A stretch of DNA of 14,429 bases from CAZCBD01 sp964496755. GTDB taxonomy: Bacteria > Bacteroidota > Ignavibacteria > Ignavibacteriales > Melioribacteraceae. The stretch spans positions 1-14,429 of the forward strand of contig CAZCBD010000053.1 of the NCBI GenBank assembly GCA_964496755.1. Direction: 5' to 3'. A program made the translations under genes and the position numbers. The notes below the pieces were generated by a model, which saw only the letters and a program-made list of their open reading frames with translations, was not told where the DNA came from and ran no database searches. Below are positions 1 to 7,070 of the stretch, in pieces; the stretch's first letter is position 1, and each line of letters starts with the position of its first letter.

Positions 1-1
1 A

Positions 2-676
2 ATTAAGGCCGCATCAAAACTTGATATAAAAAAAATAGTCTTTTCATCTACCTGTTCGCTGTATGGTAATCCTGAAATAATGCCCGTTTCCGAAAAAGAA
101 TCAATAAAACCGATTAACCCTTATGCCCAAACAAAGTTTATAGTAGAAAAGATACTTTCTGATTTTGATAAAGCACATGGATTAAAATATGTTGCACTTA
201 GATATTTTAATGCTGCCGGTGCAAGCCCCGACGGCATGATCGGGGAAAGTCATGAACCGGAAACTCACTTAATTCCTATTGTTTTGGAAGTAGCCGCAAA
301 AAAAAGAAAAATTATAAAAATCTTTGGTAACGATTATAATACACCAGACGGCACTTGTGTTAGAGATTATATTCATGTTGAAGATTTAGCCGAGGCCCAT
401 TGGAAAGCGATAGAGTTTTTAATTACCAATAACAAATCTGATACTTTTAACTTGGGTACAGGCAAGGGATACTCGGTTAAAGAAATTATTTCAGCAGCAG
501 AAAAAATTACTAGTCGGAAAATACAAACGGAAATTGTTGGTAGAAGAGAAGGAGATCCTGCAATTTTGGTTGCCGAAAATATAAAAGCGAAAAAAATATT
601 AAATTGGGAACCGAAATTTGAACTCGATGATATATTAAAAACAGCATGGAATTGGTTAAATAAAAAAAAATATTAA
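2..676 (+). CDS. galE: UDP-glucose 4-epimerase, 5'-truncated by the window edge
   Basis: Interconverts UDP-glucose and UDP-galactose in the cytosol with a bound NAD; it is an extended short-chain dehydrogenase. The frame is open to the left edge, so the ATG at 80 is internal: the codons before it encode FSSTCSLYGNP, the conserved GalE segment around the catalytic Ser/Thr. In the visible 224 residues, Thr17 takes the place of the usual Ser, and the catalytic YxxxK is Tyr41-Ala-Gln-Thr-Lys45. RYFNAAGA, GESHEPETHLIP, the GNDYNTPDGTCVRDYIHV segment and NLGTGKGYSV are classic GalE signatures. By alignment from memory with E. coli GalE (Tyr149), about 108 N-terminal residues with the NAD-binding GxxGxxG are missing. 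It runs into rfbC after 6 bases, so they are very likely cotranscribed. A UDP-N-acetylglucosamine or UDP-glucuronate epimerase activity cannot be excluded, but the motifs fit GalE best. Confidence 0.93.
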   Translation: MKAASKLDIKKIVFSSTCSLYGNPEIMPVSEKESIKPINPYAQTKFIVEKILSDFDKAHGLKYVALRYFNAAGASPDGMIGESHEPETHLIPIVLEVAAKKRKIIKIFGNDYNTPDGTCVRDYIHVEDLAEAHWKAIEFLITNNKSDTFNLGTGKGYSVKEIISAAEKITSRKIQTEIVGRREGDPAILVAENIKAKKILNWEPKFELDDILKTAWNWLNKKKY

Positions 677-682
677 AATACA

Positions 683-1240
683 ATGAAAGTTATTGAAACA
701 AAAATACCGGGAATATTGATAATTGAGCCTAAAATAATTTCAGATGAAAGAGGTTCTTTTTTTGAATCGTTTGAGCTTGAAAGATATTTGGATGCGGGAA
801 TAAAATTCAAATTCTTTCAAGATAATATTTCGATATCAAAGAAAAATACGATTAGGGGCTTGCATTACCAAGTTGGATATTTTGCTCAAGGGAAATTGTG
901 CCAAGTAATATCCGGAAAGGTTTTAGATGTTGCCGTGGATGTACGATCCGGTTCGCCAACATTCGGGAAACATATTGCAGTTGAATTGTCGAGTGAAAAT
1001 CATAGACAATTATGGATTCCGCCCGGGTTTGCCCATGGCTTTTCTGTTTTATCGGAAGAAGCAATTTTTATGTATAAATGTACTGCTAAATACAGCAAAC
1101 AACATGAAAGAACTATTTTATTTAATGATACTACATTAAATATTGATTGGAAAGTTGATAAACCGATTCTATCGGAAAAAGATTTAAAAGCAAAAAAATT
1201 TGATGAAATTGAAAGCGAATTTATTTTTGGAAAATATTAA
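683..1240 (+). CDS. rfbC: dTDP-4-dehydrorhamnose 3,5-epimerase
   Basis: Third enzyme of dTDP-L-rhamnose synthesis: epimerises dTDP-4-keto-6-deoxyglucose at C3 and C5, giving the substrate of RfbD. It is a cytosolic cupin-fold dimer. The 185-residue length is normal for the family. Catalytic positions line up with Salmonella RmlC: His61 in RGLHYQ (His62), Lys71 in QGKL (Lys72), Tyr131 in MYKC (Tyr132), with the stacking Tyr137 in AKYSKQHE. RGSFFESF near residue 23, the SGKVLDVAVDVR strand and WIPPGFAHGF are further signatures. No clear Shine-Dalgarno precedes the ATG; it starts 6 bases after the galE stop and may be translated by coupling. The pathway's RfbD lies downstream at 4691, separated by the oppositely oriented bshA; RfbA and RfbB are not in the window. 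Confidence 0.96.
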   Translation: MKVIETKIPGILIIEPKIISDERGSFFESFELERYLDAGIKFKFFQDNISISKKNTIRGLHYQVGYFAQGKLCQVISGKVLDVAVDVRSGSPTFGKHIAVELSSENHRQLWIPPGFAHGFSVLSEEAIFMYKCTAKYSKQHERTILFNDTTLNIDWKVDKPILSEKDLKAKKFDEIESEFIFGKY

Positions 1241-1253
1241 TAAGGAATAATTT

Positions 1254-2576
1254 ATGAATATTTCTGTAATTGGAACAGGATATGTCGGGCTGGTTTCAGG
1301 AACTTGTTTTGCTGAAATGGGAAACAATGTTATTTGTGTTGACAATAATCCTGAAAAACTAAATAAACTTAAAAATAATGTGATTCCGATTTATGAACCG
1401 GGATTAGATATTTTATTCGAAAGAAACGTGGAAAAAAAGAGATTGCATTTTACGGATAATTTAAAAGATGCTGTTCTTAGTTCTGAAATTATTTTCCTAT
1501 GTTTACCTACTCCACAGGGCGAAGATGGTTCTGCCGATTTAAAATATGTTTTTGCAGTTGCCGAACAGATTGGGAAAATACTTAAAGAAAACGATGATAA
1601 AGATTTTAAAATTATAGTAAATAAAAGTACAGTACCCGTTGGTACTTGTGAGGCTACAACCGAAGTGATAGCCAAATATGGAATTAAAAACTATGAAGTG
1701 GTTTCCAATCCAGAGTTTTTAAGAGAAGGCTTTGCAGTTGATGATTTTATGAAACCCGATAGAATTGTTATAGGGGCCAAGACTCAGGAAGTGATGACAA
1801 AGATGAAATCTTTATACGAACCTTTTGTTAGGCAAGGAAATCCTATTATTGCTGTTGACCCGAAAAGTTCGGAAGTTACCAAGTATGCCGCAAACTCATA
1901 TTTGGCTATGCGAATTACTTATATGAATGAGTTGGCAAATTTTTGTGAAAAAGTAGGTGCTAATGTTGACCTTGTTAGAAAGGGAATGGGTACGGATTCA
2001 AGAATTGGAAAAAGATTTTTATTTCCCGGAATTGGATACGGAGGATCATGTTTTCCAAAAGATGTAAATGCACTTATTAAAACGTCAATTGAGAAAAATT
2101 CGGAAATGCGCTTGCTTTCTTTGGTCGATAAAATTAATAAAGAACAAAAAGAAATTTTAGTTAACAAAGTACTTGCACATTTCGGAGATGTTAAAGGAAA
2201 GCATTTTGCAATTTGGGGATTAGCATTTAAACCTAATACCGATGATATGCGCGAAGCACCATCAATAGTTATTATTAAAAAACTCCTTGAATTGGGAGCA
2301 ACTGTAACAGCCTATGACCCCGAAGCAATGGAAAATACAAAGTTTTATTTAAATGATTCGATTGAATATTCTCCTAACCAATATCAAACATTAGAAAATG
2401 CAGAGGCATTATTGGTACTTACCGAATGGAATGAATTTCGCAACCCTGATTTTGATTTGATTGCGGAGAAATTGAGAAATAAAATTATTTTTGACGGGCG
2501 TAATGTTTACGAACCTGAAAAAATGAAAGAGCTTGGGTTTATTTATTACAGTATTGGTAGACAAGCAATAAAATAA
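1254..2576 (+). CDS. ugd: UDP-glucose 6-dehydrogenase
   Basis: Oxidises UDP-glucose to UDP-glucuronate with two NAD, supplying uronic acid for capsule, exopolysaccharide or LPS sugars. At 440 residues it is a full-length member of the bacterial UDP-glucose/GDP-mannose dehydrogenase family. The N-terminal Rossmann motif is GTGYVG (7-12); CLPTP (83-87), STVPVGT (125-131) and NPEFLREG (152-159) follow. In the central domain, TKYAANSYLAM (209-219) holds the conserved Lys210 and Asn214, and GYGGSCFPKD (261-270) holds the catalytic Cys266. The C-terminal UDP-binding domain carries WGLAFKPNTDDMREAPS (321-337). The ATG has a good Shine-Dalgarno, AAGGA, 7 bases upstream. It is the last gene of the galE-rfbC-ugd operon and is followed by a hairpin terminator. 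A UDP-N-acetyl-sugar dehydrogenase is a less likely alternative. Confidence 0.95.
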   Translation: MNISVIGTGYVGLVSGTCFAEMGNNVICVDNNPEKLNKLKNNVIPIYEPGLDILFERNVEKKRLHFTDNLKDAVLSSEIIFLCLPTPQGEDGSADLKYVFAVAEQIGKILKENDDKDFKIIVNKSTVPVGTCEATTEVIAKYGIKNYEVVSNPEFLREGFAVDDFMKPDRIVIGAKTQEVMTKMKSLYEPFVRQGNPIIAVDPKSSEVTKYAANSYLAMRITYMNELANFCEKVGANVDLVRKGMGTDSRIGKRFLFPGIGYGGSCFPKDVNALIKTSIEKNSEMRLLSLVDKINKEQKEILVNKVLAHFGDVKGKHFAIWGLAFKPNTDDMREAPSIVIIKKLLELGATVTAYDPEAMENTKFYLNDSIEYSPNQYQTLENAEALLVLTEWNEFRNPDFDLIAEKLRNKIIFDGRNVYEPEKMKELGFIYYSIGRQAIK

Positions 2577-2591
2577 TTCGAGATCAAAATA

Positions 2592-2619
2592 AAAAGGTGC
2601 TAACTATTTAGCACCTTTT
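2592..2619. terminator. Hairpin shared by convergent ugd and bshA, probably bidirectional
   Basis: The arms AAAAGGTGCT and AGCACCTTTT are perfect 10-base inverted repeats around an 8-base loop. On each strand the GC-containing core is preceded by A residues and followed by T residues, as expected of an intrinsic terminator working both ways. It begins 15 bases after the ugd stop. The bshA stop codon (2600-2602 on the minus strand) lies inside it, so bshA translation ends within the hairpin. Termination is predicted from the structure only. Confidence 0.75.
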
Positions 2620-3727
2620 CATAATATTTTAAATACTGCGGAATAATAATTCTTTTGTCAAAAAATCTTTCGGCTCTTTTCCGAGATTCTTCCGAAAATT
2701 TTTTATACTTTTTATTATTTTTAAAAAGCTCGATAACGTATTTTGCCATTCTTTTAACATCACCAATTTCAGAAATATATCCGGTTTTATTTTGTATTAT
2801 TAATTCAGGCAGGCCGCCTACACTTGTACTTACAACAGGTAAGCCGCATCCCATAGCTTCAAGCGCCGCCAATCCGAAACTTTCCGACTGAGAAGGCATA
2901 ATAAAAACATCTGCGATACTTAGTATTTCCGGAAGGGAATTTTGTTTTCCCAAAAATATTACATCGTTCTTTAATCCAAGTTCATTTGCCAAGCGTCCGC
3001 ACTCCGATCTTTCGGGGCCATCTCCTATAAGCACTAATTTTGCCGGGATATGTTTTTTTACTTCGTTTAAAATACGAATTGTATCAGGTACTCGTTTTAC
3101 AGGCCGAAAATTAGAAGTATGTATTAAAATTTTTTCGCCGTTCGGGGCTACGTGTTTTTTTAATGTTTCGTTGCAGTGATGTGTGAAAAAACTTGTGTCA
3201 ACAAAATTATAAATGGTTTCAATTTCTTTGTTTACATGATAATTTGTTATCGTTTTTTCTTTTAAAAAACGTGACACTGCAGTTACACCATCACTTTCTT
3301 CAATCCCGTGTTTAACCAAGGGTAGAAAAGAGGGTTCTAATCCAACCAAAGTAATATCGGTGCCATGCAGGGTTGTTATTACTTTTACATTTTTGTTGTT
3401 TTTCTTTAAAATTTGTTTGGCAATAATCGCACTCATTGCGTGTGGTATTGCATAATGAGCGTGAATCAAATTAAGGTTTTCATATTCACAAACTTCAACT
3501 AATTTGCTGGTAAGAGCAAAACCATAATCTTGATGCTCAAACAACGGGTAATTACTCATTTCAACTTCGTGATAAAATATATTTTCAACAAAAGTAGTTA
3601 ACTTTGTCGGTAATGTATACGAAATAAAATGTACTTGGTGGCCTAGTAATGCCAACGCTTTTCCAAGTTCGGTTGCTAATACGCCACTACCACCATATGT
3701 TGGGTAGCATGTAATTCCAATTTTCAT
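2600..3727 (-). CDS. bshA: N-acetyl-alpha-D-glucosaminyl L-malate synthase
   Basis: First enzyme of bacillithiol synthesis: transfers GlcNAc from UDP-GlcNAc to L-malate. It is a cytosolic retaining GT-B glycosyltransferase (family 4). The N-terminus, MKIGITCYPTYGGSG followed by a LATELGKALA-type helix, is the BshA signature that separates it from other GT4 enzymes. HAHYAIPHA (89-97), TTLHGTDITLVG (118-129) and NFVDTSFF (174-181) are also typical. In the C-terminal Rossmann domain, SNFRPVKR (205-212), IGDGPE (234-239) and the EX7E motif with Glu282 and Glu290 bind the nucleotide sugar. At 375 residues the length matches the family. It is a single-gene minus-strand unit, with the kinase at 3804 divergent and ugd convergent. 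BshB and BshC are not in the window. Use of a low-molecular-weight thiol other than bacillithiol cannot be excluded. Confidence 0.93.
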   Translation of the reverse strand: MKIGITCYPTYGGSGVLATELGKALALLGHQVHFISYTLPTKLTTFVENIFYHEVEMSNYPLFEHQDYGFALTSKLVEVCEYENLNLIHAHYAIPHAMSAIIAKQILKKNNKNVKVITTLHGTDITLVGLEPSFLPLVKHGIEESDGVTAVSRFLKEKTITNYHVNKEIETIYNFVDTSFFTHHCNETLKKHVAPNGEKILIHTSNFRPVKRVPDTIRILNEVKKHIPAKLVLIGDGPERSECGRLANELGLKNDVIFLGKQNSLPEILSIADVFIMPSQSESFGLAALEAMGCGLPVVSTSVGGLPELIIQNKTGYISEIGDVKRMAKYVIELFKNNKKYKKFSEESRKRAERFFDKRIIIPQYLKYYEKVLNS

Positions 3728-3784
3728 TTTACCTATTTATTGTTACTTTTTCTTATCATAATTTAAGAAAATTAAATATTAAAA

Positions 3785-3802
3785 ATGTAAACCGGATTAC
3801 AT
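3785..3802. promoter_or_regulatory. 18-base near-palindrome before the PfkB kinase gene
   Basis: ATGTAAACCGGATTACAT has perfect ATGTAA/TTACAT arms and a central CCGG. It is palindromic except for one mismatched pair, so 16 of 18 positions are symmetric. It ends one base before the kinase ATG, within the 76-base gap between the divergent bshA and kinase genes, and it takes the place where a Shine-Dalgarno would be expected. The position and size suit a dimeric repressor operator, or a small hairpin that limits translation. No regulator gene is nearby and no other copy was noticed, so the role is a guess. Confidence 0.3.
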
Positions 3803-3803
3803 T

Positions 3804-4694
3804 ATGAATATTTTGGCGATTGGGCATTCCGTGCTGGATACTATTTATGATTTGGACGACTCAAAAATCATTGCAACTAAACCGGGTGGGATTTTTTATG
3901 CTGCTTTGATTTTTAAAAACTTGCTTGGAAATAATGATACACTGACATTAGTTTCAAGCAAAGATAAAACCTTTAAAAAGTACTTTGCTACTACTTATTC
4001 AAAGTTTGATTTAAGTTTTATGCAAAATGTGAAAAATATTCCAAATGTAGTTTTAACACTTAAATCAAACAGTGAGAGAAAAGAAGATTATAAATATTTC
4101 CCAAAGCCTTTATCAATAGTGAAAATTAAGGATCTGAATTTTTATACTGCTATTTATATAAATATGATTAGTGGTAATGATTTAAGTTTAAATGATTTAA
4201 TATTGATAAGGCGGAAATTTAAAGGATTAATTTATATTGATATTCATACGTTATCACGAGGAATTGATAAAAACGGGAAGCGATTTTTTCGGCAAGTTCC
4301 GAATTATAAAACATGGTTAAATAATGTTGATATGGTACAAGTAAATAAACAAGAATTTTTTACTATTACTAAATTTAAAACAAAAAAATCCGCATTAAAT
4401 GAAATCTTTTCAACCGGAATTAGGATATTACTTTTAACTAAAGATTCAAGAGGGGCAGAGATTTTTTATAAAGAAAACTCGAAAATAATAAAAATAAACT
4501 TCCCGGCTCTGAAAACAAAAGTGCAAAATCATGTTGGTTGCGGAGATGTTTTTGGAGCCACTTTTTTTTATTTTTATAACAAGACAAAAAATATTAATTT
4601 GGCTCTCGGCAAGGCTACCAAAGCTGCCGGTTTGGCAACAACTTTTTTAACTGCGGATGATTACCAAGTTTTACGTAAGGAATTAATTTATTGA
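3804..4694 (+). CDS. PfkB-family (ribokinase-like) sugar kinase, substrate unknown
   Basis: A cytosolic ATP-dependent kinase of the PfkB/ribokinase superfamily, which phosphorylates sugars, nucleosides or related alcohols. It has 296 residues, the usual family length. Visible motifs are the substrate-side Gly-Gly near the N-terminus (GGIFYAA, 28-34), an NxxE-type Mg/phosphate motif (NKQE, 181-184) and the C-terminal signature HVGCGDVFGA (243-252), with Asp248 as the expected catalytic base. The usual DTTGAGD is changed to QNHVGCGD: Cys replaces Ala and the flanking Asp is absent. The middle segment IDIHTLSRG then RQVPNYKTWL is distinctive but gives me no substrate. Its TGA overlaps the TTG start of rfbD, so the two are probably coupled, suggesting a role in sugar-nucleotide supply. 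No convincing Shine-Dalgarno is seen; a near-palindrome sits there instead. Confidence 0.82.
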   Translation: MNILAIGHSVLDTIYDLDDSKIIATKPGGIFYAALIFKNLLGNNDTLTLVSSKDKTFKKYFATTYSKFDLSFMQNVKNIPNVVLTLKSNSERKEDYKYFPKPLSIVKIKDLNFYTAIYINMISGNDLSLNDLILIRRKFKGLIYIDIHTLSRGIDKNGKRFFRQVPNYKTWLNNVDMVQVNKQEFFTITKFKTKKSALNEIFSTGIRILLLTKDSRGAEIFYKENSKIIKINFPALKTKVQNHVGCGDVFGATFFYFYNKTKNINLALGKATKAAGLATTFLTADDYQVLRKELIY

Positions 4695-5596
4695 AACAAA
4701 AAATTTTTTTATTTGGTGCCAATGGAATGCTTGGGCAAAAAGTATCAGAATTGCTGTTACATGAAAATTTACCTTTTGCAGCTTCTTCTGTTGAACTCAA
4801 AAGTATTTTAAGTTTGAATGATTATGTGCCCGTTGATATTACTGATTTTAACGAGGTGGAAAGAATATTACTGAGTAAAAAACCTACCACAATAATAAAT
4901 TGTTCCGCTTATACCGCAGTTGATAAAGCCGAAATTGAGTCAGGACTTTGTAATTTAATTAACAACTTGGCGGTAAAAAAAATTGCTGAGATTTCAAAAA
5001 AAATAGATGCGCATTTTATTCATATTTCTACCGATTATGTTTTTGATGGTAATTCCGGACCCTACAATGAAAATGATAATACCAATCCGTTGGGAGTTTA
5101 CGGCTTAACAAAACTTAAGGGCGAAGAAGCTATTATACACTCAGGGTGTAACTTTACTATTTTTAGAACAAATGTTTTATATGGTTCTACAAAATACGGT
5201 AGAAGTGATTTCGTAAAATGGTTGGTTGATTCTCTAAAAAACAAAAAGGAAGTAAAGATAGTTAAAGATCAAATTAATAATCCGACATTTATAAATGACT
5301 TGGCAAATTTAATTTTGAAAGCTACTTTGAATAATGTGTACGGGTTGTTTAATTCCGGTGGTCCTGAATTTTTGAGTAGATTTGATTTTTCCAAAAGGAT
5401 AGCTGAATATTTTAATCTCGAACAAAATTTAATTTCACCTATTACTACTGAAGAATTAAATCAAGCGGCTAAAAGACCTTTGAAATCAGGACTAAAACTA
5501 GATTTGGTAAAAAAGATGTTTGATTATAATCCAACTATTCCGGAAGAAGCATTTGAAATAATTAATCAACAATTAAAGTTGGATGAAAAGAACTGA
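4691..5596 (+). CDS. rfbD: dTDP-4-dehydrorhamnose reductase
   Basis: Last enzyme of dTDP-L-rhamnose synthesis: reduces dTDP-4-dehydro-L-rhamnose with NAD(P)H in the cytosol. It is a short-chain dehydrogenase of 301 residues, the normal length. GANGMLG (9-15) is the cofactor-binding glycine motif, NCSAYTAVDKAE (70-81) is the RmlD signature, STDYVFDG (113-120) holds the catalytic Thr/Asp region and YGLTK (137-141) gives the catalytic YxxxK. The start is TTG at 4691, which overlaps the preceding kinase stop as TTGA; an ATG further in (4725) would delete the glycine motif, so TTG is preferred. The 3' end overlaps the convergent macro-domain gene by 31 bases. It completes the pathway with rfbC at 683. 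Confidence 0.94.
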   Translation: MKQKIFLFGANGMLGQKVSELLLHENLPFAASSVELKSILSLNDYVPVDITDFNEVERILLSKKPTTIINCSAYTAVDKAEIESGLCNLINNLAVKKIAEISKKIDAHFIHISTDYVFDGNSGPYNENDNTNPLGVYGLTKLKGEEAIIHSGCNFTIFRTNVLYGSTKYGRSDFVKWLVDSLKNKKEVKIVKDQINNPTFINDLANLILKATLNNVYGLFNSGGPEFLSRFDFSKRIAEYFNLEQNLISPITTEELNQAAKRPLKSGLKLDLVKKMFDYNPTIPEEAFEIINQQLKLDEKN

Positions 5597-6093
5597 TTGT
5601 AAAGTTTATTATATATATTGAAATCGTTTTCCGAAAAACAAACAAAAAATATTTTTTTGAGTGAAGTGGCATTAATTGAAAATTTTTTGACGGTTGTTAT
5701 TGCAATTTTTGTTGCTGCTTTTTTAGGGTAACCATAAACTCCGGTGCTGATTGCAGGAAAAGCAATTGAAGTTAATTCATTGTTGTCTGCTAGTTTCAAA
5801 GAATTAAAATAACAGTTGGCAAGCAATTGAGGCTCTTCAAAATTTCCTCCTTTCCAAATCGGGCCAACGGTATGAATTACATATTTCGCTCTTAAATTAT
5901 AAGCTTTAGTGATTTTAGCTTCACCGGTTTTACAACCCTTTAATAATCTGCATTCATTCAAAAGTTCCGGACCGGCTGCTTTGTGAATAGCACCATCAAC
6001 GCCACCGCCGCCCAACAAGCTGTTGTTTGCCGCATTAACAATAGCGTCAACATTAAGTTGGGTAATATCACCTTTAACTATTACTATTTCCAT
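5566..6093 (-). CDS. Macro-domain protein, probable O-acetyl-ADP-ribose deacetylase / ADP-ribose hydrolase
   Basis: A stand-alone macro domain of the MacroD/YmdB type, which binds ADP-ribose and removes acetyl or ADP-ribosyl groups from it or from proteins. The 175-residue protein is little more than the domain. Asp9 in VKGDIT is the adenine-contacting residue. NAANNSLLGGGGVDGAIHKA (20-39) is the ribose/catalytic loop, with Asp33 at the position of YmdB catalytic Asp35. STGVYGYP (116-123) is the diphosphate-binding loop. YVIHTVGPIW (71-80) is a core strand typical of the family. The ATG overlaps the cupin stop as TAATG without a Shine-Dalgarno, so it is probably made by termination-reinitiation. 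Its last 31 bases overlap the end of rfbD on the other strand. The substrate in the cell is not predictable. Confidence 0.93.
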   Translation of the reverse strand: MEIVIVKGDITQLNVDAIVNAANNSLLGGGGVDGAIHKAAGPELLNECRLLKGCKTGEAKITKAYNLRAKYVIHTVGPIWKGGNFEEPQLLANCYFNSLKLADNNELTSIAFPAISTGVYGYPKKAATKIAITTVKKFSINATSLKKIFFVCFSENDFNIYNKLYNQFFSSNFNC

Positions 6094-6584
6094 TAAATAA
6101 ATCTATTCAAAAGTTCTTTTTTATCGGTAAGTAGATTTTTTAATTCTTTTGCTGAGGCTAATTGAAAATCCTCAAACTCAAATCCGGGAAATACGGAACA
6201 ACTCACTAATGAAAAACTTTCTTTATTTTTAACTTCCGCAGCAAACCAAGTGTTTTTTTCAATTATTACAACAGCTTGCATTGAATTATTAGTAATGCCC
6301 AACTCAAAAGAATTATATTTGCCATTTTCATTTAACGTATGAATTATTAATGGTGCACCGAAATGAAAATGCCAACTTTCATCCGATTTTAATTTGTGGA
6401 ATTTCGATACTTCTTTGCCTGTTAACAAATAATATATTATTGTTGCATAAGAATGATCGGAGTTATACCTTGTTGGCAAATTTTTTTTTGATATTGTTTC
6501 ATTCGAACGGTAGATTTCTTTGTAGTAGCCACCTTCAGGGTGTTTTACTAGTTCTAAATTTTTGATTAAATTATTTTTTGTCAA
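6093..6584 (-). CDS. DUF985 (Cupin_5) family protein
   Basis: A small cytosolic cupin of the DUF985 family, which has solved structures but no firmly established reaction. The 163 residues carry all the family hallmarks: HPEGGYYKEIYRS (15-27), a YYLLTGKEVSKFHKLKSD block followed by ESWHFH (51-74), KNTWFAAEV (110-118) and SCSVFPGFEFEDFQLA (128-143). His63, His72 and His74 are candidate metal or ligand residues. The start is TTG at 6584: an in-frame TAA stands two codons upstream, no ATG lies near, and family members begin at about this distance before HPEGG. It is the first gene of a two-gene minus-strand operon with the macro-domain gene, joined by a TAATG overlap, which suggests a shared role, perhaps with a nucleotide-sugar or ADP-ribose derivative (inference). 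Confidence 0.9.
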   Translation of the reverse strand: MTKNNLIKNLELVKHPEGGYYKEIYRSNETISKKNLPTRYNSDHSYATIIYYLLTGKEVSKFHKLKSDESWHFHFGAPLIIHTLNENGKYNSFELGITNNSMQAVVIIEKNTWFAAEVKNKESFSLVSCSVFPGFEFEDFQLASAKELKNLLTDKKELLNRFI

Positions 6585-6668
6585 CTGTTATTCTCAAAGT
6601 TTTTTGGTAAATTATTTTGTTATGATTATTGAAAATAGAAAACGATATTTTTTATATAAAGGAAAGAT

Positions 6669-7052
6669 ATGAATATAACTGAAATATTAGTATCATCAGC
6701 AATTATTTCTTTTTTTTTATATCTGTTGTCGATAGGAATAATATTTATATCAAAAAAAACGAAAGCAAAATCTTTTTCATCGCGTGATAAAAAAACTGAG
6801 ATTGATAAAAATATTCAAGAACAAAAAGAAATTAACGAAGCGAAAATTTCCCCGAAGCAACCTTCAATTAAAAATAAAATTGAGGAACATGAAAATAAAA
6901 CCGAATTTATTTCCGAACAAAAAAACGAAATATCTGATTATCAACATAAAAAAAACAGATACTCTGTAATGACTCCCGAGGAATATGAAAAAGAAGTGGG
7001 TAAATCTTTTTACGGGAAGTACAATAATAGGATAGATAAGGAATTCAAATAA
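6669..7052 (+). CDS. Hypothetical protein, one N-terminal membrane anchor and a charged tail
   Basis: I do not recognise the family. The 127-residue protein has one hydrophobic segment at about residues 6-27 (ILVSSAIISFFLYLLSIGII), directly followed by the basic KKTKAK, so the tail probably stays in the cytosol by the positive-inside rule. Residues 30-95 are very rich in Lys, Glu, Gln and Asn and look disordered or coiled. The C-terminal part, from MTPEEYEKEVGKSFYGKY (99-116), is less biased and may be the conserved element. The ATG has a good Shine-Dalgarno (AAGGA ending 5 bases before). It starts a plus-strand cassette with the TPR gene 18 bases downstream and is divergent from the cupin gene. 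Coding status rests on the start signal, length and spacing. Confidence 0.68.
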   Translation: MNITEILVSSAIISFFLYLLSIGIIFISKKTKAKSFSSRDKKTEIDKNIQEQKEINEAKISPKQPSIKNKIEEHENKTEFISEQKNEISDYQHKKNRYSVMTPEEYEKEVGKSFYGKYNNRIDKEFK

Positions 7053-7070
7053 TTTCCGCAGAGGTTAAAA

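Noticed and set aside
80..676. ATG at 80 as the start of a short galE
   Set aside because: The frame is open to the left edge and the upstream codons encode the conserved FSSTCSLYG segment, so the gene is truncated by the window, not short.
1391..1675. Minus-strand frame of 94 residues inside ugd, and similar antisense frames elsewhere
   Set aside because: They lie within strongly supported genes, lack ribosome sites and show no family motifs.
5597..5650. Hairpin near GTTTTCCGAAAAAC as a terminator for rfbD
   Set aside because: The stem is short and AT-rich with no T run, and it lies inside the macro-domain coding region.
6629..6660. TTGAAA with TATATA at 18-base spacing before the 6669 gene
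   Set aside because: Transcription would start almost at the ATG and lose the Shine-Dalgarno, so it is unlikely to be the working promoter.
6784..6969. Alternative plus-strand frame inside the 6669 gene
   Set aside because: Its sequence is a Lys/Ile/Asn-rich shadow with no ribosome site; the 6669 frame has a good start and a coherent membrane anchor.
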